Positions 14,041 through 27,080 of a stretch of 64,000 nt of DNA are shown one piece after another; the stretch's first letter is position 1, and every line of letters starts with the position of its first letter. The notes beneath the pieces are model-generated. The model saw nothing but the letters and a program-made list of their open reading frames with translations, searched no databases and was not told where the DNA came from. The translations under genes were made by a program, and so were the position numbers. The stretch comes from Effrenium voratum (taxonomy: Eukaryota > Sar > Dinophyceae > Suessiales > Symbiodiniaceae), in contig CAUJNA010000468.1 of the NCBI GenBank assembly GCA_963377175.1, positions 117,501-181,500 of the forward strand, given 5' to 3'.

Positions 14041-14495
14041 TCTGTTTGAAGCCATCCCAAATGGGTTTGCTTTTTGAGACAAATCGACAAGGACCAGATT
14101 TGTGCGACCAGTTCATGAGAACCAACAAAATGGGGTCACTGTAACACGCTCAGAAAGAAGCGCTTCTTGTCCAATTCGGCCCATGCCTCGAGCTGTGTGC
14201 AAACAACGCGGCCACAGCAACTTCTGAGAAGTTGTTCAAGGAAGGAGTCTGCATCCCGATGTTGGTCAATCAAGAGAAAGTCGGTCCCAAAATGTCTGTG
14301 TCCGGCTATCTTCCAGCCTTCGGACGAAAGTGAACTGATTGTGGTGTGTTTGTGGGTTTATTGCTCCAGAGGAAGAATCTACATGAGCCCTATACGCCCA
14401 TATCCCAAACAAGCCACGGACAAACGGATGAGGCTTCCTGTTGGATAGGACCCCCACTAACTTCATCAAGTCTGCACAATCTCCAGCAAGACAGG

Positions 14496-14552
14496 CCAGG
14501 TGCTCTGCGGAAAGACGTCGACCCGCGCTTTTTCAGCAGCCTTGCCGACTTC
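14496..14552 (-). CDS. Possible small exon
   Basis: After an acceptor ACCTCGGCAG a minus-strand frame reads EVGKAAEKARVDVFPQ. The sequence is helical, but the 3' border is followed by AGCACC, not a recognised donor class. The call rests on composition and position among other minus-strand exons. Confidence 0.3.
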
Positions 14553-16014
14553 CTGCCGAGGTGCTTCCAAGGCCAACAGTTGACACTAACTCTGAATCTC
14601 TCCACGATCCAGAAACAAGCTCTGACAGTGCTGTAAACAGGGGGAGCAAGAAGAAAAATGTAACACAAAAGGCCAGCAGTTGGAACAAACAGACACGCCA
14701 AAAGGCTTCTTCCACAGGTACTTTTGAAATGGGGGAAGAGCCCAAAGCAAACATCCACTAACAAGATTCAGAGAAACGTAGCTATGACAACGGAGGAAAG
14801 TGCGGCATTCGGAGAAGGAAAAAACGGAAGGCTGCAACCACCCAGCGCTTGATTGCTGACCTGGAAAATCCAAAATGGCAATGAGGCAAAAATGTTGGTT
14901 GCGTTAGCTTTTTGCACGACCATCATTTCCCCCCTTGTGCCGCTTGCTGACCAAAAGTTTGATCCATCTATTTTGGGGACCAGGGCGTGCACCCAGACCG
15001 ATATACATATAGTTCGCTTACGAGCAAGTCCCAGCGCCCATTCGCACGGAGCCCTGAGGGGAGCCTAGCCCGGGACCCGCGTTGTTCTCGTCGGGGGTGG
15101 CCTTTGAGGGGGTCCGGGAAGCGGTCAACCACTTTCACCCAAACAGATTCTGGTTCTCTTTTGCGACTCCAGCTGGAAATGATTATGCATCCAGGACTGC
15201 AAAGATCTTGGCCGATGGTGACCGTTGGCCCTTTTGAGTCATGGCGATCTGCCATGTACCACTTGATCGCACGTGAGTAGATCATTTGAGCTCCTTGCTA
15301 GAGGCACAACTACGGGATTCGGGATGCACAGTGCGGCCGTGGAGAAAGTCGTTTAAAGTTCGTTCAATGCCTGCAATCACCGGCTTCAACTGTGCTTTCA
15401 TTGCTTAAATATCAACTCTTTCAGGTGTCCCGTTGGAGAAGTTGGATCGTTTTCGCATCTTCCCAGTTTGGAAGCTGACCCTGCCCACCCCCAGCCCATC
15501 GCGCCTTCCGGTTCAGGGTGACATGCTCCTTGAGGGTCTTAGCACCTGCGGGAAAAGGTGGATTGACACCTCCAACAAAGAAAGTTCTAGCCTCCCACCA
15601 AGTAACATGGAACCTGACGCTCGGGGGGGTCCTGGTTTGGACCATTCTCCTTTTAAAGGGGCCCCGGACGTCACGTTCCGTGGGAGGCTAGCACTTTTAG
15701 AGGCCTTTCCAAACGTTTGGTTTCAGAGGTCTTGAAAGGACTCTGCCTGGCGATCCCTTACCAGTCGAACAAAAGTTCTGCTAGATGGAAACCCTTTTTT
15801 CCTCACCCATGAACATCATGGAAGCAGAATCTACGCAAAGGAGAAAAAAAGGCCGAACTTGAAGTCCCAAACATAGCAACCAGCACCCATTCGCCAACAT
15901 TCAGTTCTGATCCAAGGATCTTAATGTCCGAAAGAATCACTTGCTCAGAACCCTTCTGACGTGCTCACTTGACGATCCCGCATATGGCTACAGAGGAATT
16001 TGCGCCCCCGGTCC

Positions 16015-16119
16015 CCTTTGGAGGCCGTCGGATTTTGCTTCGCCTTCCAAACGCAGAGCTTCGGTCCGGTGCTTCACCTCGGAGGCGATCCGTTCCAAAG
16101 CTTCGGAGTCTTGGGGGAA
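16015..16119 (-). CDS. Helical exon of the minus-strand gene
   Basis: A minus-strand frame reads DSEALERIASEVKHRTEALR followed by LEGEAKSDGLQR, typical of TPR or coiled-coil helices. A possible internal CCGAG^GTGAAG donor means the true exon may be shorter. An upstream CCCCCAAG may act as acceptor. It lies between exons at 19.5 and 14.5 kb. Confidence 0.4.
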
Positions 16120-16604
16120 AAAGACCAGAGACATCAACCTGAAATGGCTAGCCCAGCGTCGTTGACGCTCAAATGATGCTTGGTGACTGAACGTCAACCA
16201 ATTGGTGAGGTTGCCGCCTTGAGATCTCTCTGTGTATGTTGCGCATAGCGTGGACCATAGCAGACTTCAACTTGGAAACGTTTATCCACTCCCCTACACA
16301 AACCTGAGGAAAAGTGCTCCACCGTTCTTTTCGGAAAGTCACAGCATATTGGAACTGGCATATCTTGGCTCGAAGCACCGACATACCTGACCAGGTGACC
16401 AGATGTGATGTTGCGAGGCTTCTCAATTTGGACTAGGGACGATGGACGAATCCTGATATTTACGTGAATCTCTGAGCCCATGGCGAAGAACGAAACCGGT
16501 TCTCTGGTAGCCCATCGCAAGTCGGCCATATTAGCTCTTGGCCAAATGCACAGAATATCCGCCGACATTGCTCGGCGTGTCGGACACCTAAGAGAGGATA
16601 GAGG

Positions 16605-16682
16605 ATAACCCCCCCCCCCAACCCCCCCCCCCACCCGACGTCTGATACTGGGGGGGGGGCCCCCCCCCCCCAAGGACCGCGC
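16605..16682. repeat. Homopolymer C and G tracts
   Basis: Three C runs, a G run and another C run lie within 80 bp, so either strand could form quadruplex or hairpin structures. No coding signal. Length errors in assembly are likely. Confidence 0.9.
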
Positions 16683-16943
16683 GGCAATTTGATGACGTTC
16701 CGTAGTCTTCGGGGACCGGCGCAATTCGAATGACGCTTCCCATCCTTCGGGGACCCGGTGTCGCAAAACAGGGGTCCCAGGCTCGATTCCCCCTGCCGGC
16801 TTTTTTGCTGGCTTGGGCTTCCTGCATCCTTTTGCCGAAAATCTGGAAAAACTCTGTGTTTTTGGACATCATCTTTGCGAAAACGCTGGAAAAACAGTGT
16901 TTTTTGCGGGAAATACTGGGGAGCAAAGGGGAAGTGCAAGGAT

Positions 16944-17441
16944 ACATACATACATACAGACATACATACAGACAGACAGACATACAGACATACATACATA
17001 CATTACATTACACAACATCACATTACATTACTTTAAATTACATCACATTACATACATACATACATACATACATTACATTACATTTACATTACATTACATT
17101 ACATTACATTACATTACATTACATACATACATTACATACATTACATACATTACATACATTACATTACATTACATTACATTACATTGCATACATGCATACA
17201 TGCATTACATACATACATTACATACATGCAGGCATGCATACATACCTACCTACCTACCATACATACATACATACATACATACATACATACATACATACAT
17301 ACATACATACATACATACATACATACATACATACATACATACATACATACATACATTACATTACATTACATACATACATACATTACATTACATTACATAC
17401 ATACATACATTACATTACATTACATACATACATACATTACA

Positions 17442-17472
<31 letters not shown>

Positions 17473-17942
17473 CATACATACATACATACATACATACATA
17501 CATACATACATACATACATTACATACATTACATTACATTACATTACATTACATTACATTACATTACATTACATTACATTACATTACATTACATTACATAC
17601 ATACATTACATTACATACATTACACACATGCATACATGCAATACATACATACATACATGCATGCATGCATGCATGCATACATACATACCTACCTACCTAC
17701 CTACACATACATACATACATACATACATACATTACATTACATTACATTACATTACATTACATTACATTACATTACATTACATTACATTACATTACATTAC
17801 ATTACATTACATTACATTACATTACATTACATTACATTACATTACATTACATTATTACATTACATTACATTACATTATTACATTACATTACATTACATTA
17901 CATTACATTACATTACATTACATTACATTACATTACATTACA

Positions 17943-17973
<31 letters not shown>

Positions 17974-18160
17974 CATACATACATACATACATACATACAT
18001 ACATACATACATTACATTACATTACATTACATTACATTACATTACATTACATTACATTACATTACATTACATTACATTACATTACATTACATTACATTAC
18101 ATTACATTACATTACATTACATTACATTACATTACATACATACATACATACATACATACA

Positions 18161-18191
<31 letters not shown>

Positions 18192-18633
18192 CATACATAC
18201 ATACATACATACATACATACATACATACATACATACATACATACATACATACATACATACATACATACATACATACATACATACATACATACATACATAC
18301 ATACATACATACATACATACATACATACATACATACATACATACATACATACATACATACATACATACATACATACATACATACATACATACATACATAC
18401 ATACATACATACATACATACATACATACATACATACATACATACATACATACATACATACATACATACATACATACATACATACATACATACATACATAC
18501 ATACATACATACATACATACATACATACATACATACATACATACATACATACATACATACATACATACATACATACATACATACATACATACATACATAC
18601 ATACATACATACATACATACATACATACATACA

Positions 18634-18664
<31 letters not shown>

Positions 18665-18725
18665 CATACATACATACATACATACATACATACATACATA
18701 CATACATACATACATACATACATAC
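16944..18725. repeat. 1.8-kb (ACAT)n / (ACATT)n microsatellite
   Basis: The tract alternates blocks of ACAT (4-bp period) and ATTAC (5-bp period), with minor ATGC and TACC variants near 17.2 and 17.65-17.7 kb. A pure ACAT run extends from about 18,165 to 18,632. The 500-800-codon open frames here (THTYIH-type repeats) are artefacts. It ends in a GA-rich segment to about 18,860. Confidence 0.97.
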
Positions 18726-19481
18726 GAGAGAGGGAGATTGGGGAGAGAGTGGCTTGGGGGGATGGGGAGGATGGGGAGCGGAGGGAGGGAGAGAGGACGA
18801 CAGAACACACCAGGGAGACAAGGGAGAGAGGAAGAAGGAGAAAAGGGAGAGGACAATGTCGGCGGACTGAGCCGGAGGCTCTAAAGTTTAGTACTCAGAG
18901 CGGTGCGCGGGGTAGCAGTTACCTGTTGTTTCTCTTTTTTGGGATTTCTGAAATGGCAACTTGCCTCTTGGACTTTCCTCGAACTAAAAAGAGGGGATGT
19001 TGTGGTGGGCCTTCCTTGTTTCCCCAAAAAGGGTTCTTCCTAGACAAAGAGGGCCCTTTTGTTGCTTTTGGTGGGCTTACCGAGGTTGGAGTTTCTGCCC
19101 GAATCTGACTGAAAGGCTATAGTCCAATCGCTGGAAGCTGCTTGACGCTGGCAAAGACTTTCTAGAAAGCTAGAAGTTGGTCGACAACGAGCAGTCGGTA
19201 TGTCATAGGAAGCACCGGCCCGTTGACAACTCGCAGAGCCCACCGGACCTCTCCGTTGGCCCTCCTGAATGCCTCTTGAAGAACTCCAAACCACGAGGTC
19301 GTCGCAACCAAGAGTCAGGATTCAGGATTGCCTTACAAATTGCCTTTGAACCGCCCAGGTTTTTGGGGTGGACAAATGCAAAAGGCGGGGCGCGGCCTTT
19401 CCCGCCGTTTCCAGCCACGGCGTCACCCGTTGTTCCGACACCACAACCCCCCGCCCGGGCTCGGCTTCCGGCCACCGCGTC

Positions 19482-19536
19482 CTGGTCCCCGGCGAAGTCC
19501 GCGCGGCGCAGGTCCTCGTAGAGTCGATGGATGCGC
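19482..19536 (-). CDS. Small exon of the minus-strand gene
   Basis: The 55-bp exon lies between an acceptor TTCGTTGGAG and a GA donor GACCAG^GACGCG. After one completing base it encodes RIHRLYEDLRRADFAGDQ, an amphipathic helix with no specific motif. It is in line with the TPR-gene exons. Confidence 0.45.
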
Positions 19537-21503
19537 CTCCAACGAAGTCAGTGGGCGACTGTTGGGATCGGTGCCAAAACGGAGGGCCGGGTGCGGGGGG
19601 GAGGGGGGAATGGCCTGGGTGGGGGGGGATGGCATGGCCGGGGGATTGGCAATCCGAGTCAGCCTTGCTGGTTTCTTCAAAATGCTGGGAGGGGAATTGG
19701 CAAGGCGAGTCCTAGGGTCTCTGAAGAGATATGTTCGTACCGTGTGGATAGTTGGTAAATCCAGAATTGGCACCAGTCAGAAACCTTGGAATGATAGGAT
19801 TCCCCAACGTAAATTCTAGTAAAGAATAGAAATATGATTTCAAAGTGATGCAGGAATTCGTCCATCCACAGTATGGCTCAAAAAAGGTGTGGCTCAAAAA
19901 AGACATGGCCTTTGTAGAAACAAACGTGTGTGAGCATACGTGACTATATACCATGAATAAACATTTAACAAGAATGCTGAAGTGTGCATGTGCATGCATT
20001 GAGCATAAGCGTGCATGTTTAGCGTGCATGTTTGCAGAATGACATGTGTTTATACGTATATATGTGCATGGTGTGTGTTTCCCGGTAACGGAACATATGT
20101 ATATATGCACATATAAAATGTTGTGCTTAAGTGAGCCTGTACGCTTCGTTCTGGAAATGTGCCCACCATGGGTCGGTACATAAAGTAAGTCTGTGTGTGT
20201 GTGTGTGTATTCCAATGACAACATGCATAAAGATACACTAATTTGCGTGTGTGTGTGTGTGTGTGTGCATTGTATGTACGTGTATATATATATATATACA
20301 TATATGTGGGTGGAGAGATCCTTTGGCAACACCTTGGCTTCTCATTCACCAGCCCTGGCGAATGACAAAGCCATTGGTCCCAGGAATACTCTCTCCCGGG
20401 CTAGCATGGAAGCTCTCAAGACCCCCTTCGGAAGACTGGGTTCCATGTACAGAGGCCAATTGGGGGAGTTTCCAGCTGTTAGTCTGAGGGAGCGTAGCCT
20501 TCGCCCTTTTTTCCTTAAGTGAAGAATCTATCAGAAAGAACGCACTGACACAGTAGGATTGCACCTCCCATCCGGTTTTGGATCCAAAACTCCCAACACC
20601 GGCCGTGGTTGGAGAAAGCCTGTCTAGGTACTCGTCATCAAAGCGAGGCCATGCCAGCTTCCTGTCATGTCGGACCCGCCAAAATAACAAGCCCTTGCGT
20701 GTCTGAAAATAAGCCTCGCAAAGAAAAAGTAACTCCACTGGAAAATCAGGGAGTCAGCCAAAGGCTGGCTTTTGCTTTTCGGTTCGTAACCCAAAAAGGG
20801 CACCCTTCGAGAGGTGTGCCATGAGGCTCCAGCCAAAAGTCTTGAGCCGAACCGCGAAGTCGTGCTGTCACACCCCCGGGGGGGGGTCGGGGGGAGGGTG
20901 GCCCCTTTATGGGAACCCTTACCTCACGTCCTTCATGATTGTCTATGTTCCCTTCAAACGGTCCAGCCACACAAACTTGTTTTCACCCTACGGATGCCTC
21001 CCTTACCTGATCACAACATGTCAGCAGCTCATGGCCAGAAATGGTCAAAATCGTGGCACGATTGTGCCCTTTTGGAAGCAAAAGCTCCCTATCTGCCAAT
21101 TCACTATGAACCCCTGATGAATCAAACAACTTTTCCGGCCACGAGTTCGATGCCACATCACCAGCAAAGCACAAGCAACACCTGCTTCACGTGGCAGTGC
21201 AGTCCCCGAATAGCGCAAGTGAACCAATCGTATCCAAACTCGGTAAGATGAGCAAAGCAGAGCCATTCTTCCCCCTACTTGCGCTGTGTTTTGTTGGCAT
21301 CCACCGCAAAAGCCAAAAAAGGCCGCCCACACCACGGAACTGCGTGAGTGCGGCAAACAGGCCAGCGCAACAACAGCAGATCCACGACCTCCGTTGCCGG
21401 CATAGTCGCCTGCTGGACTTTCTGGAGGACCCGCCCGTGGCGACAGCACAGGCATCGAACATGTCGTCTTACCCCTGACGTTTGGTCTGGGGCCAACAGG
21501 TGG

Positions 21504-21630
21504 CCATGGGTCAAAAGCCAAATCGTACCCCCAGTGAAAATCCGATTCAATCCAACCACTAAAATAGGTTCTAAAATGGGTGGTGAATTCGCCTACCCCA
21601 AAATGGTACCATTGGCTTTGACCCACAGCC
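21504..21630 (+). repeat. Introner-like element with TSD AGGTGG
   Basis: A 127-bp element with ends CCATGGGTCAAAA and TTTGACCCACAGCC is flanked by AGGTGG at 21,498-21,503 and 21,631-21,636. On the plus strand the duplicated site itself supplies AG^GT on the left and AG^ on the right, so splicing would restore the uninterrupted site. This is the defining arrangement of introners. The surrounding plus-strand DNA has no obvious exon, so real splicing is not shown. Confidence 0.75.
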
Positions 21631-22637
21631 AGGTGGTTCGGAGGTGTGGTTGGGTGTGGTTAGGGGCACCTTCCGACTGCCTGGTGACATCGACAGCCGA
21701 CCCAAGGTGATGGACCAAGGGCCTGTAGGTGTTCACAGTTCTGTTGACTTTAAAGAGCATTGAAGGCACATATGGCTGTGGCTCAAAAAACCGGTACCAA
21801 AATGGCACCCCAGTAAGTGGAAACATGGACCAAAACCTGCGTAACCCCTCCTGTTTAAATTTGAGCCACACCCATATTATGAGAAAGGAGGATCTTACGG
21901 GTTAATTCGTCTTCTCCAGTCGTGGCACGAAGATTCGTGACTAAGAGCCTGGCTGTGGCCAAGTTTTGCACAGTCACTGGAAGGAGGGGCCTCATGGAAA
22001 GAACACCTCCAAAAGCAAAACAATCACTCGCCTCCTCTGTCATGGTTCCAAATGCAACATTGAATGACAGGACGCCTGTCTGACTCAAATCCCAAGGCAA
22101 AACAATGAGAAGCCAACGAGAAGTGGCTTGAAGTGAATAGCAACCGACCTCTGTTCACCCTATTGCAGCCATCAAACTCCCTAAGCGTACCAAAAAGAAT
22201 CCACACACACACACCAACATGGAAGCGCCCTCACCGACACATCACATCGGGCAAACACCGGTCCTTCAGGAGAGTCCCACAATGACTGCTCCATAAATTG
22301 CACAACCGCCCCCCAAAAACAAAGCAATCACGCCCTTCTTTCATGCCCGGGTTGTGGGCAAGCGCCATGGGAAATAGAGAAAACCCCTTCTGTGGCTTTT
22401 GGAAAGGGAGACCAAATGCAAACACCCATTTGGGGGAGGCATTTTTAGAGACACCCATATGGCTACCTCCTCTTTTTTGAGGGTAATCCATTTTTGTGTT
22501 TTTTGGAGATCAAAAAGAAACCAACCTCCTTATATGTATATATATATATATATGTATAGAGAGATTGCTTTTTTGGGGAAGCTCACCGAGCGAGGAAGAA
22601 AAAAAAACGACACACCCAGTAGCTCCTGCAGGACGGG

Positions 22638-22731
22638 CACCCTCCCCGGCTCGCCGACCCCCGGCTCCCCCAGAGCCCTGCCGCGGGGTCATCTCTCAGC
22701 TTCTCCAGGGGATGCGGCACGGCCGTCACCT
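22638..22731 (-). CDS. Possible exon next to an introner-like element
   Basis: On the minus strand, right after the element at 22,732-22,863, an acceptor GGCCAG leads into VTAVPHPLEKLRDDPAAG. On the other side the upstream sequence ends CCAAGAAGCAAG^GTGGGTG, so splicing would join ...KQ to VTAV. Limits are approximate and the product is unrecognised. Confidence 0.35.
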
Positions 22732-22863
22732 GGCCATGGGTCAAAATCCAAAGCCCGCACCCCCAGTGAACATCCGATTCAATCCAACCACTAAAATAGG
22801 AAGCCTAAAATGGGTTGTGAATTCACCTACCCCAAAATGGTACCATTGGTTTTGAACCACACC
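22732..22863 (-). repeat. Introner-like element, minus orientation, TSD AGGTG
   Basis: Same family as at 21.5 kb. Direct repeats CACCT flank it at 22,727-22,731 and 22,864-22,868. Read on the minus strand these are AGGTG, giving donor AG^GTG and acceptor AG^GTG. That is the orientation of the host exons, so it could act as an intron of the TPR gene. Confidence 0.7.
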
Positions 22864-23445
22864 CACCTTGCTTCTTGGCGAAACGTGGACACCAAAACTG
22901 AAGGACCCCAAGAACCCCTCCCCCCCCCGGTTGAAGGACACGCTCACGCGACAATACGACAGAATGCTGTGACTTGGCACTGCATGCCTTTTTTCACACT
23001 GACAGCCTCTCTTTATATACACGTGGAAGCATGTCACGTGCGCGTTGCAGCACCTTGTGGAAGATCACCAACATTAGCATTATGCTGTGCTGCTTCATTT
23101 CAACATGCCGTTCAAAAGAAACTGGGAAGCCCAAATCTCGACCTTCAGGTCCCAAAAAACAAGCCCAGCTGACAGACTCGTCTGCTGAAGGTCCAACTAG
23201 CAGAGAGGAAATCAGCTGCTCTCCGGCAAAAGCCAGGAAGCCAAACGGACATGCCTCTACTTTGTCGCACCGAGGCTGGGGTCCTGTCAATCATCATCAC
23301 TTTCACAAAGGGATCCTTGAATTTGGGGGGGGGAGTCTCTGAGCCCCCCCCCCCCTGAAAGGGGACCCCCCGACCCCCCAAATCTTAAAAAAAGAAAACC
23401 TGAATAAAAAAATAATAACAAATAATATGAAAATAAATATATATT

Positions 23446-23452
<7 letters not shown>

Positions 23453-23527
<75 letters not shown>
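23453..23527. repeat. 75-bp poly(A) tract
   Basis: An uninterrupted run of 75 A follows an AT-rich lead (AATAATATGAAAATAAATAT). It lies about 40 bp from a minus-strand exon at 23,568, where it reads as poly(T) in the intron. No retroposon body is recognisable beside it. Confidence 0.95.
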
Positions 23528-23530
<3 letters not shown>

Positions 23531-23567
23531 GACCATACTTGGAGCTGTGTGTTGGCACCGGCTCCGC

Positions 23568-23630
23568 CTGGATCTTCTCGCTGTGCAGTCGCAGGCTCCG
23601 TGCCAGGGCCGACATGTCCTGGGCGGTGTC
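23568..23630 (-). CDS. TPR-gene exon, 21 codons
   Basis: The exon lies between an acceptor GGTGCCCAG and a GC donor AAGATCCAG^GCGGAG, exactly 63 bp in phase 0. It encodes DTAQDMSALARSLRLHSEKI plus Q. The A..L..SLRL spacing matches the B helix of kinesin-light-chain-type TPRs. The phase-0 borders agree with the neighbouring exon at 25.6 kb. Confidence 0.6.
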
Positions 23631-23830
23631 CTGGGCACCGTCAAGCCCTTGGGGCCTGGAGAAGAGCGAGACCAACGCCTTGAGAACTCAGCAAGGCATG
23701 AGAAAGGGAGAATTGTCCATTTCTCATGGTTCCCGCTTGTTTCCAACGCGCTGAAAAATCTTGACTCTAGCATTTGCCCTTTTCTTTAACATAGTCCTAT
23801 CATATTCCGAGTGTATGTTCTTCAGGTAAC

Positions 23831-23937
23831 ATGGCCATGGGTCAAAATCCAAAGCCCGTACCCCAGTGAACATCCCAATCCAACCACTAAAGTAGGTTCT
23901 AAAATGGGTGGTGAATTCACCTACCCCAAAATGGTAT
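23831..23937. repeat. Introner/MITE-like element, right end truncated
   Basis: It starts ATGGCCATGGGTCAAAATCC and carries the family interior (CCAACCACTAAAGTAGG, GTGAATTCACCTACCCC), but breaks off at AAAATGGTATCC before the right inverted repeat. No target duplication can be assigned. Confidence 0.65.
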
Positions 23938-25608
23938 CCCCTATGAGCTATCCCCGAGTTGGTCTCTTTCAAACAAATCCCCAAAACCGGTTCATTCCTT
24001 CAGCATACCCCACCAAAACGTGAAAGCAACCAGAAGGGAGCCCAGCATCTGGATGGACCAAAAAAACAAAGGAAGCACTCCTTTGGTTTCCCTTGCAATA
24101 CCAAGCAGCTGAGGCTCGGCTGACACCGATGCCCCCCCCCCCCGGTGAATCCCTTCCCCAAACTGCGGTCCAGATGCCCCTAAAGGAAATTGATGTGTCC
24201 GCAAAAGTAGCCAGAGACATAAACCGAAGAAATAGCATGCTTGCAGCGCAAAATGGAAACCCGAAAAGCTGTGTACAAACCTTGGCCCTCTAAAGCAAAG
24301 CAGACCAAAATGTGTTACGACCCAAATATGTACCCAAAAAAGAGGATCAACATTCAAACGGGACAAACATGAACCTGGACGGGAAAAAAAGGAGCTGCTG
24401 GCAAAGGGCTCTGTCCCTGCAATACTGGCTCCTGGGCCAACAGCTCAGCCACCCTCCCTTGTCGCTCAAGCGGGCCCAAACCCAAACTCATGTGTTGGGC
24501 ACGACTTGTTTCGCGACCATCTTCAGAGTAGTGCGTGCTCTGTTTCTCAGATGTCTTTCCAAAGACATAGACCCAGCCGTGCATATGCGAGAGACTGCCG
24601 GCGGGACAGAGCTATTCCTTTCTTGTAGCCTGCTCTCGTCTATAGAATGGGATCAGACAGCAGGGAGAGCGAGAAAATGGGTCCACCATGAATATGTCTC
24701 ATTTATGTTGTACTTCAAGGTCTACCGGTGGAGCCGTCCACACCTATGGTTTTCCACTGCAGAGCAGAGTGCTTTTGCGTTTCCATTCGAAGAGCGACCT
24801 TGAATTTCCGCGAGTTGCCAAAAAAACACAAGTCTTCTGCCCATGGCAAGCCACCCTGCTTCTGGCCCCTCCCCCAAGCTCCAACACCCAGGACAGGCGA
24901 AGGGGACCGTTGCAGGTATCCAGTCCCAGAGACAAGCTTGGTGCTCAGTGGGGGAATGCCCCAGAGTGTCAGAAATGAACCTAGGGATTCCCTGAAAGGA
25001 AGCCACAGGGGATGATTTACAAGGGTAGTTCCCTCATTTCCTGCTGAAGCAAGCGAAAGGAAATTGGATTCCAAGCCCTCTCCCCCCTCAATTCCATGAA
25101 CTGGCTGCCCAAAACATGAACCTGTTGCATCCTGTAGGTGCCACGTGCACCGCTTTCCTGTCCTCTGCTCAAGGAACCCAAACACAGATTTCCAGAGGAA
25201 GCTCCTACCCTTCTTGGAGATTTCAAAACTTTCACGGGATTTGCGTGATCCTTTCAGACCAAGATCGACCCAAAGTCAGCTTCCTTCCAATTGGTGGTTG
25301 GGATTGGTAATTTGGTAGTTCAGGAGGGGGGGTTCCGCCACCCTCTACAAGAACCAGGGCTTCAAATCCGTATCCAAACCACCAATCCAAAAAGGGCTTT
25401 GAAACCAGATCTCTCTGGTTTCAAGCAAAAAAACAACACCAGTCAGACCATCCAACCCCATCCAACCGGGTTGCGTCTCACAAAAACACCCGCCATTTGC
25501 CGCTCTCTTTCGCGCCCGCAACCCGCTCTCCGCGCCCGGCGACCCGGCGACCCGGCGACCCGGCGCCCGCGCCCCACCCGCGCTCCGCGCCCACCGCCGC
25601 CCGCCTGC

Positions 25609-25698
25609 CTGCCACAAGTTCTCCTCGAAGACTTGGGCATCTGCCAGGCGCCGCCCCCCGAGGCCCTCGGAGGCGAAGAGCCTCGCCAGGGACTCCAC
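25609..25698 (-). CDS. TPR-gene exon, 30 codons
   Basis: The exon lies between an acceptor CCGCGTCAG and a GC donor TTGTGGCAG^GCAGGC, exactly 90 bp in phase 0. It encodes VESLARLFASEG, a short GLGGRR segment, then LADAQVFEENLWQ. SLA.LF...GRL.DA...E..L is the kinesin-light-chain TPR pattern. Confidence 0.65.
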
Positions 25699-25876
25699 CT
25701 GACGCGGCCGGGGTGGGCCGACCGCGAGCGAGAGCTTTCGCGTGGAAAAGGAGGGAAACCTCGGTGTCCTTTTGGGCAAACTGATTTCCCCCTGGGCCTT
25801 CTACTTGTTTTCAGCAAAACAACCAAAAAAGGACACCTATGGAGAGAAAGGTAGCCTTAAAAACTGCTTTCACATG

Positions 25877-26000
25877 AGGCTATGGGCTTTTCAAAACCCC
25901 AAATCGTACCCCCAGTGAACATCCCAATCCAACCACTAAAATAGGTTCTAAAATGGGTGGTGAATTCACCTACCCCAAAATGGTACCATTGGTGTTGACC
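25877..26000. repeat. Introner/MITE-like element, diverged ends
   Basis: The interior is nearly identical to the copies at 21.5-23.8 kb (CCAACCACTAAAATAGG, CAAAATGGTACCATTGG). The ends are altered (CTATGGGCTTTTCAAAA on the left, GTGTTGACCTACC on the right). A target duplication is not evident. Confidence 0.65.
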
Positions 26001-26992
26001 TACCCCCTCAAAACCGTTCGATGTCAAAAGAAAGTACTGCTGGTTTCAGGGCCATTTTCAACGAAGACCCCCCCCCCCGTCGAACGGTTCCGCGTGAAAA
26101 GGGTGGGAAGAGTGGAGGGTATCCGAAAAGGTAAACACCTAGGCCCTTTTGGAGAAGCCGTAGCGCAAACCAAGAAGGTTGTTGAAATGATGAAGACCTC
26201 GAAGTTACTCAAAGTTTGGGCTTGATTCCTCCAGGTTCGTCCCGGTCAACCTTTAAAGCCACTTGAGACAAACCCATGTGAGCCCCGAGAGGGAAAAGAA
26301 CTTGGGCCAAAAGAAACTGAGCCAAAAGAACTGCCAAAAAAATTCAAGTAAGACGTAGCCCAAAGACTGCCACGCATGAAACAGAGATGCCTGGAGCCTT
26401 CGTGGGTGGATAAGGTCGCAACAACCCGTCCTTGGAAACTGATAGCGATTGAAAGCCGACCTGTTGAGGAAGTCCCATTTTCCTGGATTGGCCCACGGAA
26501 ACTCAGTGGATTGCCCGGAATATTGCACGCAAAGATGCGGCAATGTGTGGCAAGCCGCAGAATTGCCCTTGCTCCCTTTCTTGCAGTATCTTGGGCATCC
26601 GCCGCTTGTTGCACCAGAACAGATCAATCGTCTAGCGTTTTGGGATTTTACAGGGATCAAATTGTTGATTGATGCGGATTGGGACCATTGTGATAGAAGC
26701 CCGCCCAACTTTGACGGCTAAACTGTAGAGGGTATCTCAAAATTCACACAAGTCGCACTTTCCCTGGGTTGGAACGCGATGACCACACACCTTCGCCAAA
26801 TTCCGACCCCAGCGACCAAGAAAAGTCAAACCGCTAACTTGACCCCAGAAGAATCCCCAAAAAAAGACCGGCACCTCTCAAAAATAAGCGAAAACCGAAA
26901 TCCCACAAAGATTGACACCTCTCACAAAAAAAGGAAAACCTCACATCCTCCGCCTGTAAAAAGGAGACCACCCGAAACGCAGCGCAGCAAAC

Positions 26993-27080
26993 CTCCCCGG
27001 CCTCCGCGCGGGAAAGCTGCTCTTGGGGCACCTTCTGCATCGCCAGCGGCCGCATCTCCGCAATCTCCCAGGCCGTCGGC
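26993..27080 (-). CDS. Exon upstream in the TPR gene
   Basis: The 88-bp exon has a good acceptor TTTTTATCAG and a donor GGGGAG^GTTTGC. After one completing base it encodes PTAWEIAEMRPLAMQKV and PQEQLSRAEAGE. It is helical with no diagnostic motif. It is the most upstream well-bounded exon of the 8-27 kb series; the gene's start is not seen. Confidence 0.5.

Noticed and set aside
16730..19108. 792-codon open frame of THTYIH/ITLHY repeats
   Set aside because: Artefact of the ACAT/ATTAC microsatellite.
23451..23790. Retroposed LINE/SINE copy marked by the 75-bp A tract
   Set aside because: No recognisable body on either side and no target duplication; recorded only as a poly(A) tract.
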